From Brassica napus (taxonomy: Eukaryota > Streptophyta > Magnoliopsida > Brassicales > Brassicaceae), in assembly GCF_020379485.1 (NCBI RefSeq), contig NW_026014726.1:1-64000 (forward strand): a stretch of DNA of 64,000 nucleotides. Reading direction: 5' to 3'. Position 1 is the first letter of the stretch. Each line of letters opens with the position of its first letter. The notes under the pieces were generated by a model. That model saw only the letters and a list, made by a program, of their open reading frames with translations, had not been told where the DNA came from and made no database searches. Below, in pieces: positions 20,406 to 33,733 of the stretch. Position numbers and translations under genes: made by a program.

Positions 20406-23331
20406 TGTAAGACCCGATCCCGGCCGCCTAGGCCGCGGTCGATGCCTCACGTCGCTCGGTCCACTTCCTGGCCGAACCTCTTAATTTCTGCCCTTTATTT
20501 ATAATATCGCCTAAAGGCGAGGGCTAACTTAGACCTTAGCTAAAGACTTACCTAGTCATTAATAGCCTAGATCCTTTCAACAGATACGCAGCGGAATATT
20601 CTCTAGTTAACCATTGGTCTAAAACCAATCTAACACTTGTCTGGTCGAATCACCTTAGCCTTGTCAGTTTACTCAACTACCAATTAGCTTAAAGGTCAAT
20701 CCTAAACCCAAACCAAGCCATACGATTCTGAGGTTCCATTCCCCTAAACCATTCTATCTAGATCTACATAAGTAAATGCTAGATCATACCTCTGCCACAT
20801 CTATGGAGCTTATTAGCTCATCGGTCCTCCATTGACTCGAATTGCTTTTGCTTAACAGCTGGACCATGATCACTCAATGATCTTACTTATGGTCCTTATC
20901 TTGACTCCTGCATCAAACAGCTCCCCTAGGTACTTAGTCATTCAACCAACCATCCCCACATACATAAGTAACCTTTGAGAAGTCTTTGAAAGGATAAGGG
21001 TTTGCATCTGGCCTTTCTCGGCTCATGCACAATCCAAAATCCTTTTACCTTATAGGCAATAGTACCAAGTCCATCTTCTGGACTGACAAAGCTCATTAGA
21101 TCCTAAGTCAATCAACCAACCATCCTCACATGACTTGAAACTGATGAGTCATCATCTGGCCTGACCGGCCTTGGGACTTAACCCAGACAACATATATGAT
21201 TTGTTCATACCAGCCGATGCATTCAGTAATCAGGTTAGGACCGACACCTTGAACCATCATTCAGAGGTCAGGTTGTCCATACTCAACCATGATCAGATCT
21301 TACACGGCCTTCCTTGAACAATCACACTTAGGCTCAGTATCTATGGTCTACGACACATAGTACTAGCCACACACTTCGTCATGACTCTTAGCCAATCTCG
21401 AAGCTATCAACACCAAGGTTGATATCTAGAAGCATCACATCAATACTCTTACTCCAGCATCGTGACTATCCATACTAGTGTTCCGCCATCGAACCATCGT
21501 CATGAAACATGATCCGACCACTAGACTTGATAAGCCATTGTCCACTTAGCATGTACTGATATAACTGGCCTTCCATTGCCATCATGTGGGTCTACCCCCT
21601 ACATAAGGCATATGGCGCCTATCCTACTCACCAACCCGAGGTTGATTGTAAGATATCCCACTTAGCCTTTGCGGCTAGAACCATCCAACCATAGCCGGAT
21701 TGTCCATTGTCCCGTCTAACCGTCTGGTTAAGATCTAGGTGCGATCGGCAAGTTATAAGTCCGGCCCAAAGGCTCACGGTCCTTCTTACCTGATCCAAAC
21801 CAGAGCCTGGATCTATACCACCGAGTAAGGCCCAAGCCCATACCGGATTGCCTTGCAACCGATCAGACCTTGCGACACAACACTCCGGTTAAACTAACCG
21901 TCCGTCCGTTCGACTATGCAGCCGCGGACTGTCCACTTGGTTCGGCCTAAGCCTTGAACCAATGGCACCGTTTGGAACTCACACCCTTTGGGAACTAGTA
22001 CCATTTAGACACTCGTGCCTCTTGACAACTCATGACCCTTGGAATCTCGCACCCATTCAGATGCTCCAACCGTTCGACCTAACCGTCCGTAGGGACTGTC
22101 TGGTCCGTACGTGTGTCCGGCCTATGGCCAAAGGACCACGCCTTAACCTACACAAGTCATGAACCATTGTGACTGTTCAGGGAAGGGTTGCAACCGTTCA
22201 GAACAGAACAGAACCGCCCCTATCCAATCGGATCACCTGAGGCCGGTTTAGACCATGCGCGCGCCTAACTCGTCGGTTGTGGACCGCGAGCGCATTACTC
22301 AACCAGAACCACGGTTATAACCAATCCCAACACATCAACAAGGCCACGCCAATGTACAGAAGGAGTAGAAGAAGAATTGGATGAAAAGAATGAGAAGAAT
22401 AGGACACAATCCAAACGCCCATGGCTAGACCGGTTCGGACTGTCCGATTGTCTTAGCCGATGAGTCGGTGGTTACCCCACTGACCCTATCTGACTGAACC
22501 ACGGCTTTGGAGTCCTTCTCCAGAACATTCTCTATGCCTTGGGTATTCATAACCACACGGTCTCCTCTCTCCTAAACCATTCTCCTTGCCGGAGACACAA
22601 AACCACCACGACTGGCTCTTTTTCGGCCGATCTCTTGGCCGGGACTCTCTCTCTCTCTCTCTACGTTTTTCTCTAAGAATTTTACTCTGGAATTGGATAA
22701 TGAAATCAACAGGAGAGACCCCATATTTATAGAAAACGAGGGGGTAAGTCTTGCCCCACGAACAGGCACGACTTGCTAGCGAATGGGCACCATCGGCCAA
22801 GGGTTGTCCCCTTTCGGCCACTTGCATCCTTTCGCCCTTTCTGATTGGGTTTGGGGTGGGTCATAAGCTTAACCCACGCCCCAAGACTCCTGGACTTAGC
22901 CCACGGCCTTGTCCAAGGACCCAACAGCCCAATCGCCTCATGGCCGGACCTCACAGCCCGCCACTGACCCAGACCCGGACCATCGGCCTAAAACCCGAAC
23001 AGTCCGTCTATCTGAGATGAGCTGACTCCCAGCTGCCTCAGCTGAGTGAGCTAGTAGTCCAGCTAGTGGAGCTGACTTAGTAGTGGCTGAGCTGGAGTGA
23101 ACACAACCTAGCTTCGTTAAGCTGGTCGAGCTACTTCTCTATCTCGTCCAGCTACCGTCTTACTTGTCTTAGCCGTCTCTTTGCTCTTATAAGGTTAAGT
23201 CAAAGTTTCCTTATGTCTTTAACCTTCTTTCTTGACCATGGAACGCTTGCCTTGATGTCCTAAGACTGGCTGGTACGTTTCCTCGAACCATGGCCGTCCC
23301 GACAATCCTTTCCAGGATTGGGGGCGTGACA
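20406..23331 (-). repeat. 5' LTR of element 2 (2926 bp)
   Basis: Near-identical partner of 14905-17821 with TGTCATG...TTACA ends. It is followed on the plus side by the GCCAC target duplication and then satellite. It carries an AGCT-rich patch at 23008-23158 and short tandem repeats at 21963-22060. Confidence 0.95.
22723..22732 (-). promoter_or_regulatory. TATA box in the 5' LTR of element 2
   Basis: CTATAAATAT on the minus strand, about 600 bp from the LTR 5' end. It would drive the genomic RNA of the element. Confidence 0.78.
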
Positions 23332-23336
23332 GCCAC
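23332..23336. repeat. Target site duplication of element 2, right copy (GCCAC)
   Basis: Directly follows ...GGGCGTGACA and pairs with 14900-14904. Confidence 0.9.
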
Positions 23337-23719
23337 AGACGTCCTGTGTGTGCTGACGGAGACACACGGACACACACTGACACACACGTACAGCCATGGA
23401 TGTCTTGTGTGTGCTGATGGACAGCCACAGACGTCCTGTGTGTACTGAACAGACAGCCCACATGGGCCAAAATCACCTGAACAGTCCACGGGAAAGGCCA
23501 GCGTGCTTAGTCCAACGACCAGCGTGCTGATATGTGTACTGATGAACAGCCACAGACGTCCTGTGTGTGCTGACGGAGACACACGGACACACACTGACAC
23601 ACACGGACAGCCATGGATGTCTTGTGTGTGCTGATGGACAGCCACAGACGTCCTGTGTGTACTGAACAGACAGCCCACATGGGCCAAAATCACCCGAACA
23701 GTCCACGGGAAGGGCCAGC

Positions 23720-24945
23720 GTGCTGAGTCTAAATACCAGCGTGCTGATATGTGTACTGATGGACAGCCACGGACGTCCTGTGTGTGGTGACGGACAAGCA
23801 CATACAGCCACGGACAGCCACGGACTACCTGTGTGTGCTGACGGACACCCACGAACGTCCTGTGTGTGCTGGCGGACACCCACGGACATCCTGTGTGTAC
23901 TGAAAAGACTGCCTATGTGTGCTGACGGAAACACACGGACACACACGGACAGCCACGGACGTCTTATGTGTGCTGACAGACAGCCACGGACATCCTGTGT
24001 GTGCTGGCGGACACCCACGGACGTCCTGTGTGTACTGAACAAACAGCCCACGTGGGCCAAAATCATCCAAATAGTTCACGGGATGGGCCAGCGTGCTGAG
24101 TTCAAGGACCAACGTGCTGATATGTGTACTGATGAACAGCCACGGACGTCCTGTGTGTGCTGACGTCAGCACACACGGACACACACGGACAGCCACAGAC
24201 GTCCTATGTGTGCTGACAGACACACACGAACGTCCCGTGTGTGCTGACGGGCAGCCACGGACGTCCTGTGCGTACTGAACAGACAGCCCACATGGCCCAA
24301 AATCACCCGAACAGTCCACGGGAAGGGCCAGCGTGCTGAGTCTAAATACCAGCGTGCTGATATGTGTACTGATGGACAGCCACGGACGTCCTGTGTGTGG
24401 TGACGGACAAGCACATACAGCCACGGACAGCCACGGACTACCTGTGTGTGCTGACGGACACCCACGAACGTCCTGTGTGTGCTGGCGGACACCCACGGAC
24501 ATCCTGTGTGTACTGAAAAGACTGCCTATGTGTGCTGACGGAAACACACGGACACACACGGACAGCCACGGACGTCTTATGTGTGCTGACAGACAGCCAC
24601 GGACGTCCTGTGTGTGCTGGCGGACACCCACGGACGTCCTGTGTGTACTGAACAAACAGCCCACGTGGGCCAAAATCATCCAAACGGTTCACGGGATGGG
24701 CCAGCGTGCTGAGTTCAAGGACCAATGTGCTGATATCTGTACTGATGGACAGCCACGGACGTCCTCTGTGTGCTGACAGACACACAAGGACATACACGGA
24801 CAGCCACAGAAGTCCTATGTGTGCTGACAGACACACACGAACGTCCCGCGTGTGCTGACGGACAGCCACGGACGTCCTGTGTTTACTGAACAGACAGCCC
24901 ATATGGGCCAAAATCACCCGAACAGTCCACGGGAAGGGTCAGCGC
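23720..24945 (+). repeat. Two-copy 613-bp higher-order unit
   Basis: Sequence starting with CTGAGTCTAAATACCAGCG at about 23720 recurs 613 bp later at 24333, with the same order of variant monomers through about 24163 and 24776. Confidence 0.8.
24153..24176. repeat. Representative 24-bp perfect palindrome with TGACGTCA centre
   Basis: Centred at 24164/24165, with core GTGTGCTGACGTCAGCACAC. The left arm is the normal monomer; the right arm is the same sequence inverted. Further copies lie near 25463, 27290, 27655, 29137, 31315, 32693, 33062, 34472, 36650, 38061, 40238, 43172 and 44681. A TGACATCA variant occurs near 28895, 34231 and 37820. TGACGTCA is a known bZIP-type binding core; binding here is not shown. 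Confidence 0.85.
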
Positions 24946-27900
24946 CCTGAGTCCAAGGACCAACGTGCTGATATGTGTACTGATGGACAGCCACAGACGT
25001 CCTGTGTGTGTTGACGGACACACACGGACAGCCACAGACGACCTGTGTGTGCTGACGGACACACACAGACATCCTGTGTGTGCTGACGGACACCCACGGA
25101 TGTCTTGTGTGTACTGAACAGACAGCCCACGTGGGCCAAAATCACTCGAACAGTCCACGGGAAGGGCAAGCGTGCTGAGTCCAAGGACCAGCGTGCTGAT
25201 ATGTGTACTGATGGACAGCAACAGACGTCCTGTGTGTGCTGACGGAGACACACGGACACAGACTGACACACACGGACAGCCATGGATGTCTTGTGTGTGC
25301 TGATGGACACCCACGGACGTCCTGTGTGTACTGAACAAACAGCCCACGTGGGCCAAAATCATCCAAAGTTCACGGGATGGGCCAGCGTGCTGAGTTCAAG
25401 GACCAACGTGCTGATATGTCTACTGATGGACAGCCACGGACGTCCTGTGTGTGCTGACGTCAGCACACACGGACACACACGGACAGCCACAGATGTCCTA
25501 TGTGTGCTGACAGACACACACGAACGTCCCGTGTGTGCTGACGGGCAGCCACGGACGTCCTGTGCGTACTGAACAGACAGCCCACATGGCCCAAAATCAC
25601 CCGAACAGTCCACGGGAAGGGTCAGCGTGCTGAGTCCAAGGACCAACGTGCTGATATGTGTACTGATGGATAGCCACAGACGTCCTGTGTGTGCTGACGG
25701 ACACACACGGACAGCCACGGACGACCTGTGTCTGCTGACGGACACACACAGACGTCCTGTGTGTGCTGACGGACACCCACAGATGTCCTGTGTGTGCTGA
25801 CGGACACCCACGGACGTCCTGTGTGTTCTGGTGGACACCCACGGACGTCCTGTGTGTTCTGGCGGACACCCACGGACGTCCTGTGTGTACTGAACAGGCA
25901 GCCCACGTGGGCCATAATCACCCAAACAGTCCACGGGATGGCCCAGCGTGCTGATTCCAAGGACCAACGTGCTGATATGTGTACTGATGGACAGCCACGT
26001 ATGTCCTGTGTGTGCTGACGGAAACACATGGACAGCTACGGACGTCGTTTATGTGCTGACGGACACACACGAACGTCATGTGTGTGCTGACGGACACCCA
26101 CGGACGTCCTGTGTGTACTGAACAGACATCCCACGTGGACCAAAATCACCCAAAGAGTCCATGGGAAGGGCTAGTGTGCTGAGTCCAAGGAACAGTGTGC
26201 TGATATGTGTACTGATTGACAGCCAGGAACGTCCTGTGTGTGTTGATGGAAAAACACGGACACACACGAACAGCCACGGACATCCTGTGTGTGCTGGCTG
26301 ACACCCACGGACGTCCTGTGTGTACTGAACAGACAGCCCACGTGGGACAACATCACCCAAACAGTCCACAGGATTGCCCAGCGTGCTGATTCCAATGACC
26401 AACGTGCTGATATGTGTACTGATGGACAGCCACGGATGTCCTGTGTGTTCTGACAGAAACACACGGACACACACGGACAGCCACGGACGTCCTATGTGTG
26501 CTGACAGACAGCCACGGACGTCCTGTGTGTGCTGGCGGACACCCACGGACGTCCTGTGTGTACTGAACAAACAGCCCACGTGGGCCAAAATCATCCAAAC
26601 GGTTCACGGGATGGGCCAGCGTGCTGAGTTCAAGGACCAATGTGCTGATATCTGTACTGATGGACAGCCACGGACGTCCTCTGTGTGCTGACGGACACAC
26701 AAGGACACACACGGACAGCCACAGAAGTCCTATGTGTGCTGACAGACACACACGAACGTCCCGTGTGTGCTGACGGACAGCCACGGACGTCCTGTGTTTA
26801 CTGAACAGACAGCCCACATGGGCCAAAATCACCCGAACAGTCCACGGGAAGGGTCAGCGCCCTGAGTCCAAGGACCAACGTGCTGATATGTGTACTGATG
26901 GACAGCCACAGACGTCCTGTGTGTGTTGACGGACACACACGGACAGCCACAGACGACCTGTGTGTGCTGACGGACACACACGGACATCCTGTGTGTGCTG
27001 ACGGACACCCACGGATGTCCTGTGTGTACTGAACAGACAGCCCACGTGGGCCAAAATCACTCGAACAGTCCACGGGAAGGGCAAGCGTGCTGAGTCCAAG
27101 GACCAGCGTGCTGATATGTGTACTGATGGACAGCCACAGACGTCCTGTGTGTACTGAACAGACAGCCCACATGGGCCAAAATCACCTGAACAGTCCACGG
27201 GAATGGCCAGCGTGCTGAGTCCAACGACCAGCGTGCTGATATGTGTACTGATGGACAGCCACGGACGTCCTGTGTGTGCTGACGTCAGCACACACAGGAC
27301 ACACACGGACAGCCACAGACGTCCTATGTGTGCTGACAGACACACATGAACGTCCCGTGTGTGTGCTGACGGACACCCACGGATGTCCTGTGTGTACTGA
27401 ACAGACAGCCCACGTGGGCCAAAATCACTCGAACAGTCCACGGGAAGGGCAAGCGTGCTGAGTCCAAGGACCAGCGTGCTGATATGTGTACTGATGGACA
27501 GCCACAGACGTCCTGTGTGTACTGAACAGACAGCCCACATGGGCCAAAATCACCTGAACAGTCCACGGGAATGGCCAGCGTGCTGAGTCCAACGACCAGC
27601 GTGCTGATATGTGTACTGATGGACAGCCACGGACATCCTATGTGTGCTGACGTCAGCACACACATGACACACACGGACAGCCACAGACGTCCTATGTGTG
27701 CTGACAGACACACATGAACGTCCCGTGTGTGCTGACGGGCAGCCACGGACATCCTGTGCGTACTGAACAGACAGCCCACATGGCCCAAAATCACCCGAAC
27801 AGTCCACGGGAAGGGTCAGCATGCTGAGTCCAAGGACCAACGTGCTGATATGTGTACTGATGGACAGCCACAGACGTCCTGTGTCTGCTGACGGACACAC

Positions 27901-28327
27901 ACGGACAGCCACGGACGACCTGTGTGTGCTGACGGACACACACGGACGTCCAGTGTGTGCTGACGGAAACACACGGACAGCTACGGACGTCGTTTATGTG
28001 CTGACGGACACACACGAACGTCATGTGTGTGCTGACAGACACCCACGGACGTCCTGTGTGTACTGAACAGACATCCCACGTGGACCAAAATCACCCAAAG
28101 AGTCCACGGGAAGGGCCAGTGTGCTGAGTCCAAGGAACAGCGTGCTGATATGTGTACTGATGGACAGCCAGGAACGTCCTGTGTGTGTTGACGGAAAAAC
28201 ACGGACACACACGAACAGCCACGGACGTCCTGTGTGTGCTGGCTGACACCCACGGACGTTCTCTGTGTACTGAACAGACAGCCCACGTGGGCCAAAATCA
28301 CCCGAACAGTCCACGGGAAGGGCCAGC

Positions 28328-31300
28328 ATGCTGAGTCTAAGGACCAGCGTGCTGATATGTGTACTGATGGACAGCGACGGACATCATGTGTGTGCTGACG
28401 GACACCCACGGACAGCCATGGACTACCTGTGTGTGCTGACGACACACACGGACATCCTGTGTGTGCTGACGGACACCCACGGACGTCCTATGTGTGCTGG
28501 CGGACAACCACGGACGTCCTGTGTGTACTGAAGAGACAGCCCACGTGGGACAACATCACCCAAACAGTCCACGGGATTGCCCAGCGTGCTGATTCCAATG
28601 ACCAACGTGCTGATATGTGTACTGATGGACAGCCACGGATGTCCTGTGTGTTCTGACGGAAACACACGGACACACACGGACAGCCACGGACGTCCTATGT
28701 GTGCTGACAGACAGCCACGGATGTCCTGTGTGTGCTGGCGGACACCCACGGACGTCCTGTGTGTACTGAACAAACAGCCCACGTGGGCCAAAATCATCCA
28801 AAAAGTTCACGGGATGGGCCAGCGTGCTGAGTTCAAGGACCAACGTGCTGATATGTGTACTGATGGACAGCCACGGACGTCCTGTGTGTGCTGACATCAG
28901 CACACACGGACACACACGGACAGCCACAGACGTCCTATGTGTGCTGACAGACACACACGAACGTCCCGTGTGTGCTGACGGGCAGCCACGGACGTCCTGT
29001 GCGTACTGAACAGACAGCCCACATGGCCCAAAATCACCCGAACAGTCCACGGGAAGGGTCAGCGTGCTGAGTCCAAGGACCAACGTGCTGATATGTCTAC
29101 TGATGGACAGCCACGGACGTCCTGTGTGTGCTGACGTCAGCACACACGGACACACACGGACAGCCACAGATGTCCTATGTGTGCTGACAGACACACACGA
29201 ACGTCCCGTGTGTGCTGACGGGCAGCCACGGACGTCCTGTGCGTACTGAACAGACAGCCCACATGGCCCAAAATCACCCGAACAGTCCACGGGAAGGGTC
29301 AGCGTGCTGAGTCCAAGGACCAACGTGCTGATATGTGTACTGATGGATAGCCACAGACGTCCTGTGTGTGCTGACGGACACACACGGACAGCCACGGACG
29401 ACCTGTGTCTGCTGACGGACACACACAGACGTCCTGTGTGTGCTGACGGACACCCACAGATGTCCTGTGTGTGCTGACAGACACCCACGGACGTCCTGTG
29501 TGTTCTGGTGGACACCCACGGACGTCCTGTGTGTTCTGGCGGACACCCACGGACGTCCTGTGTGTACTGAACAGGCAGCCCACGTGGGCCATAATCACTC
29601 AAACAGTCCACGGGATGGCCCAGCGTGCTGATTCAGAGGACCAACGTGCTGATATGTGTACTGATGGACAGCCATGTATGTCCTGTGTGTGCTGACGGAA
29701 ACACATGGACAGCTACGGACGTCGTTTATGTGCTGACGGACACACACGAACGTCATGTGTGTGCTGACGGACACCCACGGACGTCCTGTGTGTACTGAAC
29801 AGACATCCCACGTGGACCAAAATCACCCAAAGAGTCCATGGGAAGGGCTAGTGTGCTGAGTCCAAGGAACAGCGTGCTGATATGTGTACTGATTGACAGC
29901 CAGGAACGTCCTGTGTGTGTTGATGGAAAAACACGGACACACACGAACAGCCACGGACGTCCTGTGTGTGCTGGCTGACACCCACGGACGTTCTGTGTGT
30001 ACTGAACAGACAGCCCACGTGGGCCAAAATCACCCAAACAGTCCACGGGAAGGGCCAGCGTGCTGAGTCTAAGGACCAGCGTGCTGATATGTGTACTGAT
30101 GGACAGCGACGGACATCCTGTGTGTGCTGACGAACACCCACGGACAGCCACTGACTACCTGTGTGTGCTGACGGACACACACGGACATCCTGTGTGTGCT
30201 GACGGACACCCACGGACGTCCTATGTGTGCTGGTGGACACCCACGGACGTCCTGTGTGTACTGAACAGACAGCCCACGTGGGACAACATCACCCAAACAG
30301 TCCACAGGATTGCCCAGCGTGCTGATTCCAATGACCAACGTGCTGATATGTTTACTGATGGACAGCCACGGATGTCCTGTGTGTTCTGACAGAAACAGAC
30401 GGACACACACGGACAGCCACGGACGTCCTATGTGTGCTGACAGACAGCCACGGACGTCCTGTGTGTGCTGGCGGACACCCACGGACGTCCTGTGTGTACT
30501 GAACAAAACAGCCCACGTGGGCCAAAATCATCCAAACGGTTCACGGGATGGGCCAGCGTGCTGAGTTCAAGGACCAATGTGCTGATATCTGTACTGATGG
30601 ACAGCCACGGACGTCCTCTGTGTGCTGACGGACACACAAGGACACACACGGACAGCCACAGAAGTCCTATGTGTGCTGACAGACACACACGAACGTCCCG
30701 TGTGTGCTGACGGACAGCCACGGACGTCCTGTGTTTACTGAACAGACAGCCCACATGGGCCAAAATCACCCGAACAGTCCACGGGAAGGGTCAGCGCCCT
30801 GAGTCCAAGGACCAACGTGCTGATATGTGTACTGATGGACAGCCACAGACGTCCTATGTGTGTTGACGGACACACACGGACAGCCACAGACGACCTGTGT
30901 GTGCTGACGGACACACACGGACATCCTGTGTGTGCTGACGGACACCCACGGATGTCCTGTGTGTACTGAACAGACAGCCTACGTGGGCCAAAATCACTCG
31001 AACAGTCCACGGGAAGGGCAAGCGTGCTGAGTCCAAGGACCAGCGTGCTGATATGTGTACTGATGGACAGCAACAGACGTCCTGTGTGTGCTGACGGAGA
31101 CACACGGACACAGACTGACACACACGGACAGCCATGGATGTCTTGTGTGTGCTGATGGACAGCCACAGACATCCTGTGTGTATGAACAGACAGCCCACAT
31201 GGGTCAAAATCAACTGAACAGTCCACGGGAATGGCCAGCGTGCTGAGTCCAACGACCAGCGTGCTGATATGTGTACTGATGGACAGCCACGGACATCCTA

Positions 31301-31987
31301 TGTGTGCTGACGTCAGCACACACATGACACACACGGACAGCCACAGACGTCCTATGTGTGCTGACAGACACACATGAACGTCCCGTGTGTGCTGACGGGC
31401 AGCCACGGACGTCCTGTGCGTACTGAACAGACAGCCCACATGGCCCAAAATCACCCGAACAGTCCACGGGAAGGGTCAGCATGCTGAGTCCAAGGACCAA
31501 CGTGCTGATATGTGTACTGATGGACAGCCAGAGACGTCCTGTGTGTGCTGACGGACACACACGGACAGCCACGGATGACCTGTGTGTGCTGACGGACACA
31601 CACGGACGTCCAGTGTGTGCTGACGGAAACACACGGACAGCTACGGACGTCGTTTATGTGCTGACGGACACACACGAACGTCATGTGTGTGCTGACGGAC
31701 ACCCACGGACGTCCTGTGTGTACTGAACAGACATCCCACGTGGACCAAAATCACCCAAAGAGTCCACGGGAAGGGCCAGTGTGCTGAGTCCAAGGAACAG
31801 CGTGCTGATATGTGTACTGATGGACAGCCAGGAACGTCCTGTGTGTGTTGACGGAAAAACACGGACACACACGAACAGCCACGGACGTCCTGTGTGTGCT
31901 GGCTGACACCCACGGACGTTCTCTGTGTACTGAACAGACAGCCCACATGGGCCAAAATCACCCGAACAGTCCACGGGAAGGGCCAGC
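28328..31987 (+). repeat. Higher-order repeat copy 1 (3660 bp)
   Basis: Begins at CTGAGTCTAAGGACCAGCG after GGCCAGCATG. It matches 33734-37322 at an offset of 5406 bp near its start and 5335 bp after 28556, because it has an extra stretch of about 71 bp near 28400-28470. Its internal order of variants, including one 351-codon frame at 28556-29611, is preserved in the later copies. Confidence 0.85.
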
Positions 31988-33733
31988 ATGCTGAGTCTAA
32001 GGACCAGCGTGCTGATATGTGTACTGATGGACAGCGACGGACATCATGTGTGTGCTGACGGACACCCACGGACAGCCATGGACTACCTGTGTGTGCTGAC
32101 GGACACACACGGACATCCTGTGTGTGCTGACGGACACCCACGGACTTCCTATGTGTGCTGGCGGACACCCACGGACGTCCTGTGTGTACTGAAGAGACAG
32201 CCCACGTGGGACAACATCACCCAAACAGTCCACGGGATTGCCCAGCGTGCTGATTCCAATGACCAACGTGCTGATATGTGTACTGATGGACAGCCACGGA
32301 TGTCCTGTGTGTTCTGACGGAAACACACGGACACACACGGACAGCCACGGACGTCCTATGTGTGCTGACAGACAGCCACGGACGTCCTGTGTGTGCTGGC
32401 GGACACCCACGGACGTCCTGTGTGTACTGAACAAACAGCCCACGTGGGCCAAACACGGATGTCCTGTGTGTGCTGACGGACGGATGGGCAAGCGTGCTGA
32501 GTCCAAGGACCAGCGTGCTGATATGTGTACTGATGGACAGCCACAGACGTCCTGTGTGTACTGAACAGACAGCCCACATGGGCCAAAATCACCTGAACAG
32601 TCCACGGGAATGGCCAGCGTGCTGAGTCCAACGACCAGCGTGCTGATATGTGTACTGATGGACAGCCACGGACGTCCTGTGTGTGCTGACGTCAGCACAC
32701 ACAGGACACACACGGACAGCCACAGACGTCCTATGTGTGCTGACAGACACACATGAACGTCCCGTGTGTGTGCTGACGGACACCCACGGATGTCCTGTGT
32801 GTACTGAACAGACAGCCCACGTGGGCCAAAATCACTCGAACAGTCCACGGAAGGGCAAGCGTGCTGAGTCCAAGGACCAGCGTGCTGATATGTGTACTGA
32901 TGGACAGCCACAGACGTCCTGTGTGTACTGAACAGACAGCCCACATGGGCCAAAATCACCTGAACAGTCCACGGGAATGGCCAGCGTGCTGAGTCCAACG
33001 ACCAGCGTGCTGATATGTGTACTGATGGACAGCCACGGACATCCTATGTGTGCTGACGTCAGCACACACATGACACACACGGACAGCCACAGACGTCCTA
33101 TGTGTGCTGACAGACACACATGAACGTCCCGTGTGTGCTGACGGGCAGCCACGGACATCCTGTGCGTACTGAACAGACAGCCCACATGGCCCAAAATCAC
33201 CCGAACAGTCCACGGGAAGGGTCAGCATGCTGAGTCCAAGGACCAACGTGCTGATATGTGTACTGATGGACAGCCACAGACGTCCTGTGTGTGCTGACGG
33301 ACACACACGGACAGCCACGGACGACCTGTGTGTGCTGACGGACACACACGGACGTCCAGTGTGTGCTGACGGAAACACACGGACAGCTACGGACGTCGTT
33401 TATGTGCTGACGGACACACACGAACGTCATGTGTGTGCTGACAGACACCCACGGACGTCCTGTGTGTACTGAACAGACATCCCACGTGGACCAAAATCAC
33501 CCAAAGAGTCCACGGGAAGGGCCAGTGTGCTGAGTCCAAGGAACAGCGTGCTGATATGTGTACTGATGGACAGCCAGGAACGTCCTGTGTGTGTTGACGG
33601 AAAAACACGGACACACACGAACAGCCACGGACGTCCTGTGTGTGCTGGCTGACACCCACGGACGTTCTCTGTGTACTGAACAGACAGCCCACGTGGGCCA
33701 AAATCACCCGAACAGTCCACGGGAAGGGCCAGC
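31988..33733 (+). repeat. Shorter higher-order unit (1746 bp)
   Basis: Starts and ends at the same landmark as the 3.6-kb copies but lacks about half of the unit. Its two ends match the start and end of the longer copies, as expected for an unequal-exchange product. The junction is near 32450-32480, where the usual CACGTGGGCC block is cut short. Confidence 0.78.

Larger units (their letters stand above)
14905..23331 (-). mobile_element. Element 2: complete non-autonomous LTR retrotransposon inserted in the satellite
   Basis: It has two LTRs (14905-17821 and 20406-23331), a PBS at 20391-20402, a polypurine tract at 17822-17835 and a GCCAC target duplication. The internal region is only about 2.6 kb. 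It holds a gag zinc-knuckle piece and a protease/linker piece, but no RT, RNase H or integrase and no gag core. The first ~275 aligned LTR bases show about six differences, so the insertion is fairly young, yet it could not have moved without enzymes supplied by a relative. It splits the satellite into parts 1 and 2. Confidence 0.95.

Noticed and set aside
28556..29611. 351-codon Cys/His-rich minus-strand frame, repeated at 33891 and 37480
   Set aside because: It is the longest of the satellite frames and its recurrence is explained by the 3.6-kb higher-order duplication. Overlapping frames of similar look exist in other phases. A translated repeat protein cannot be excluded but nothing supports it.
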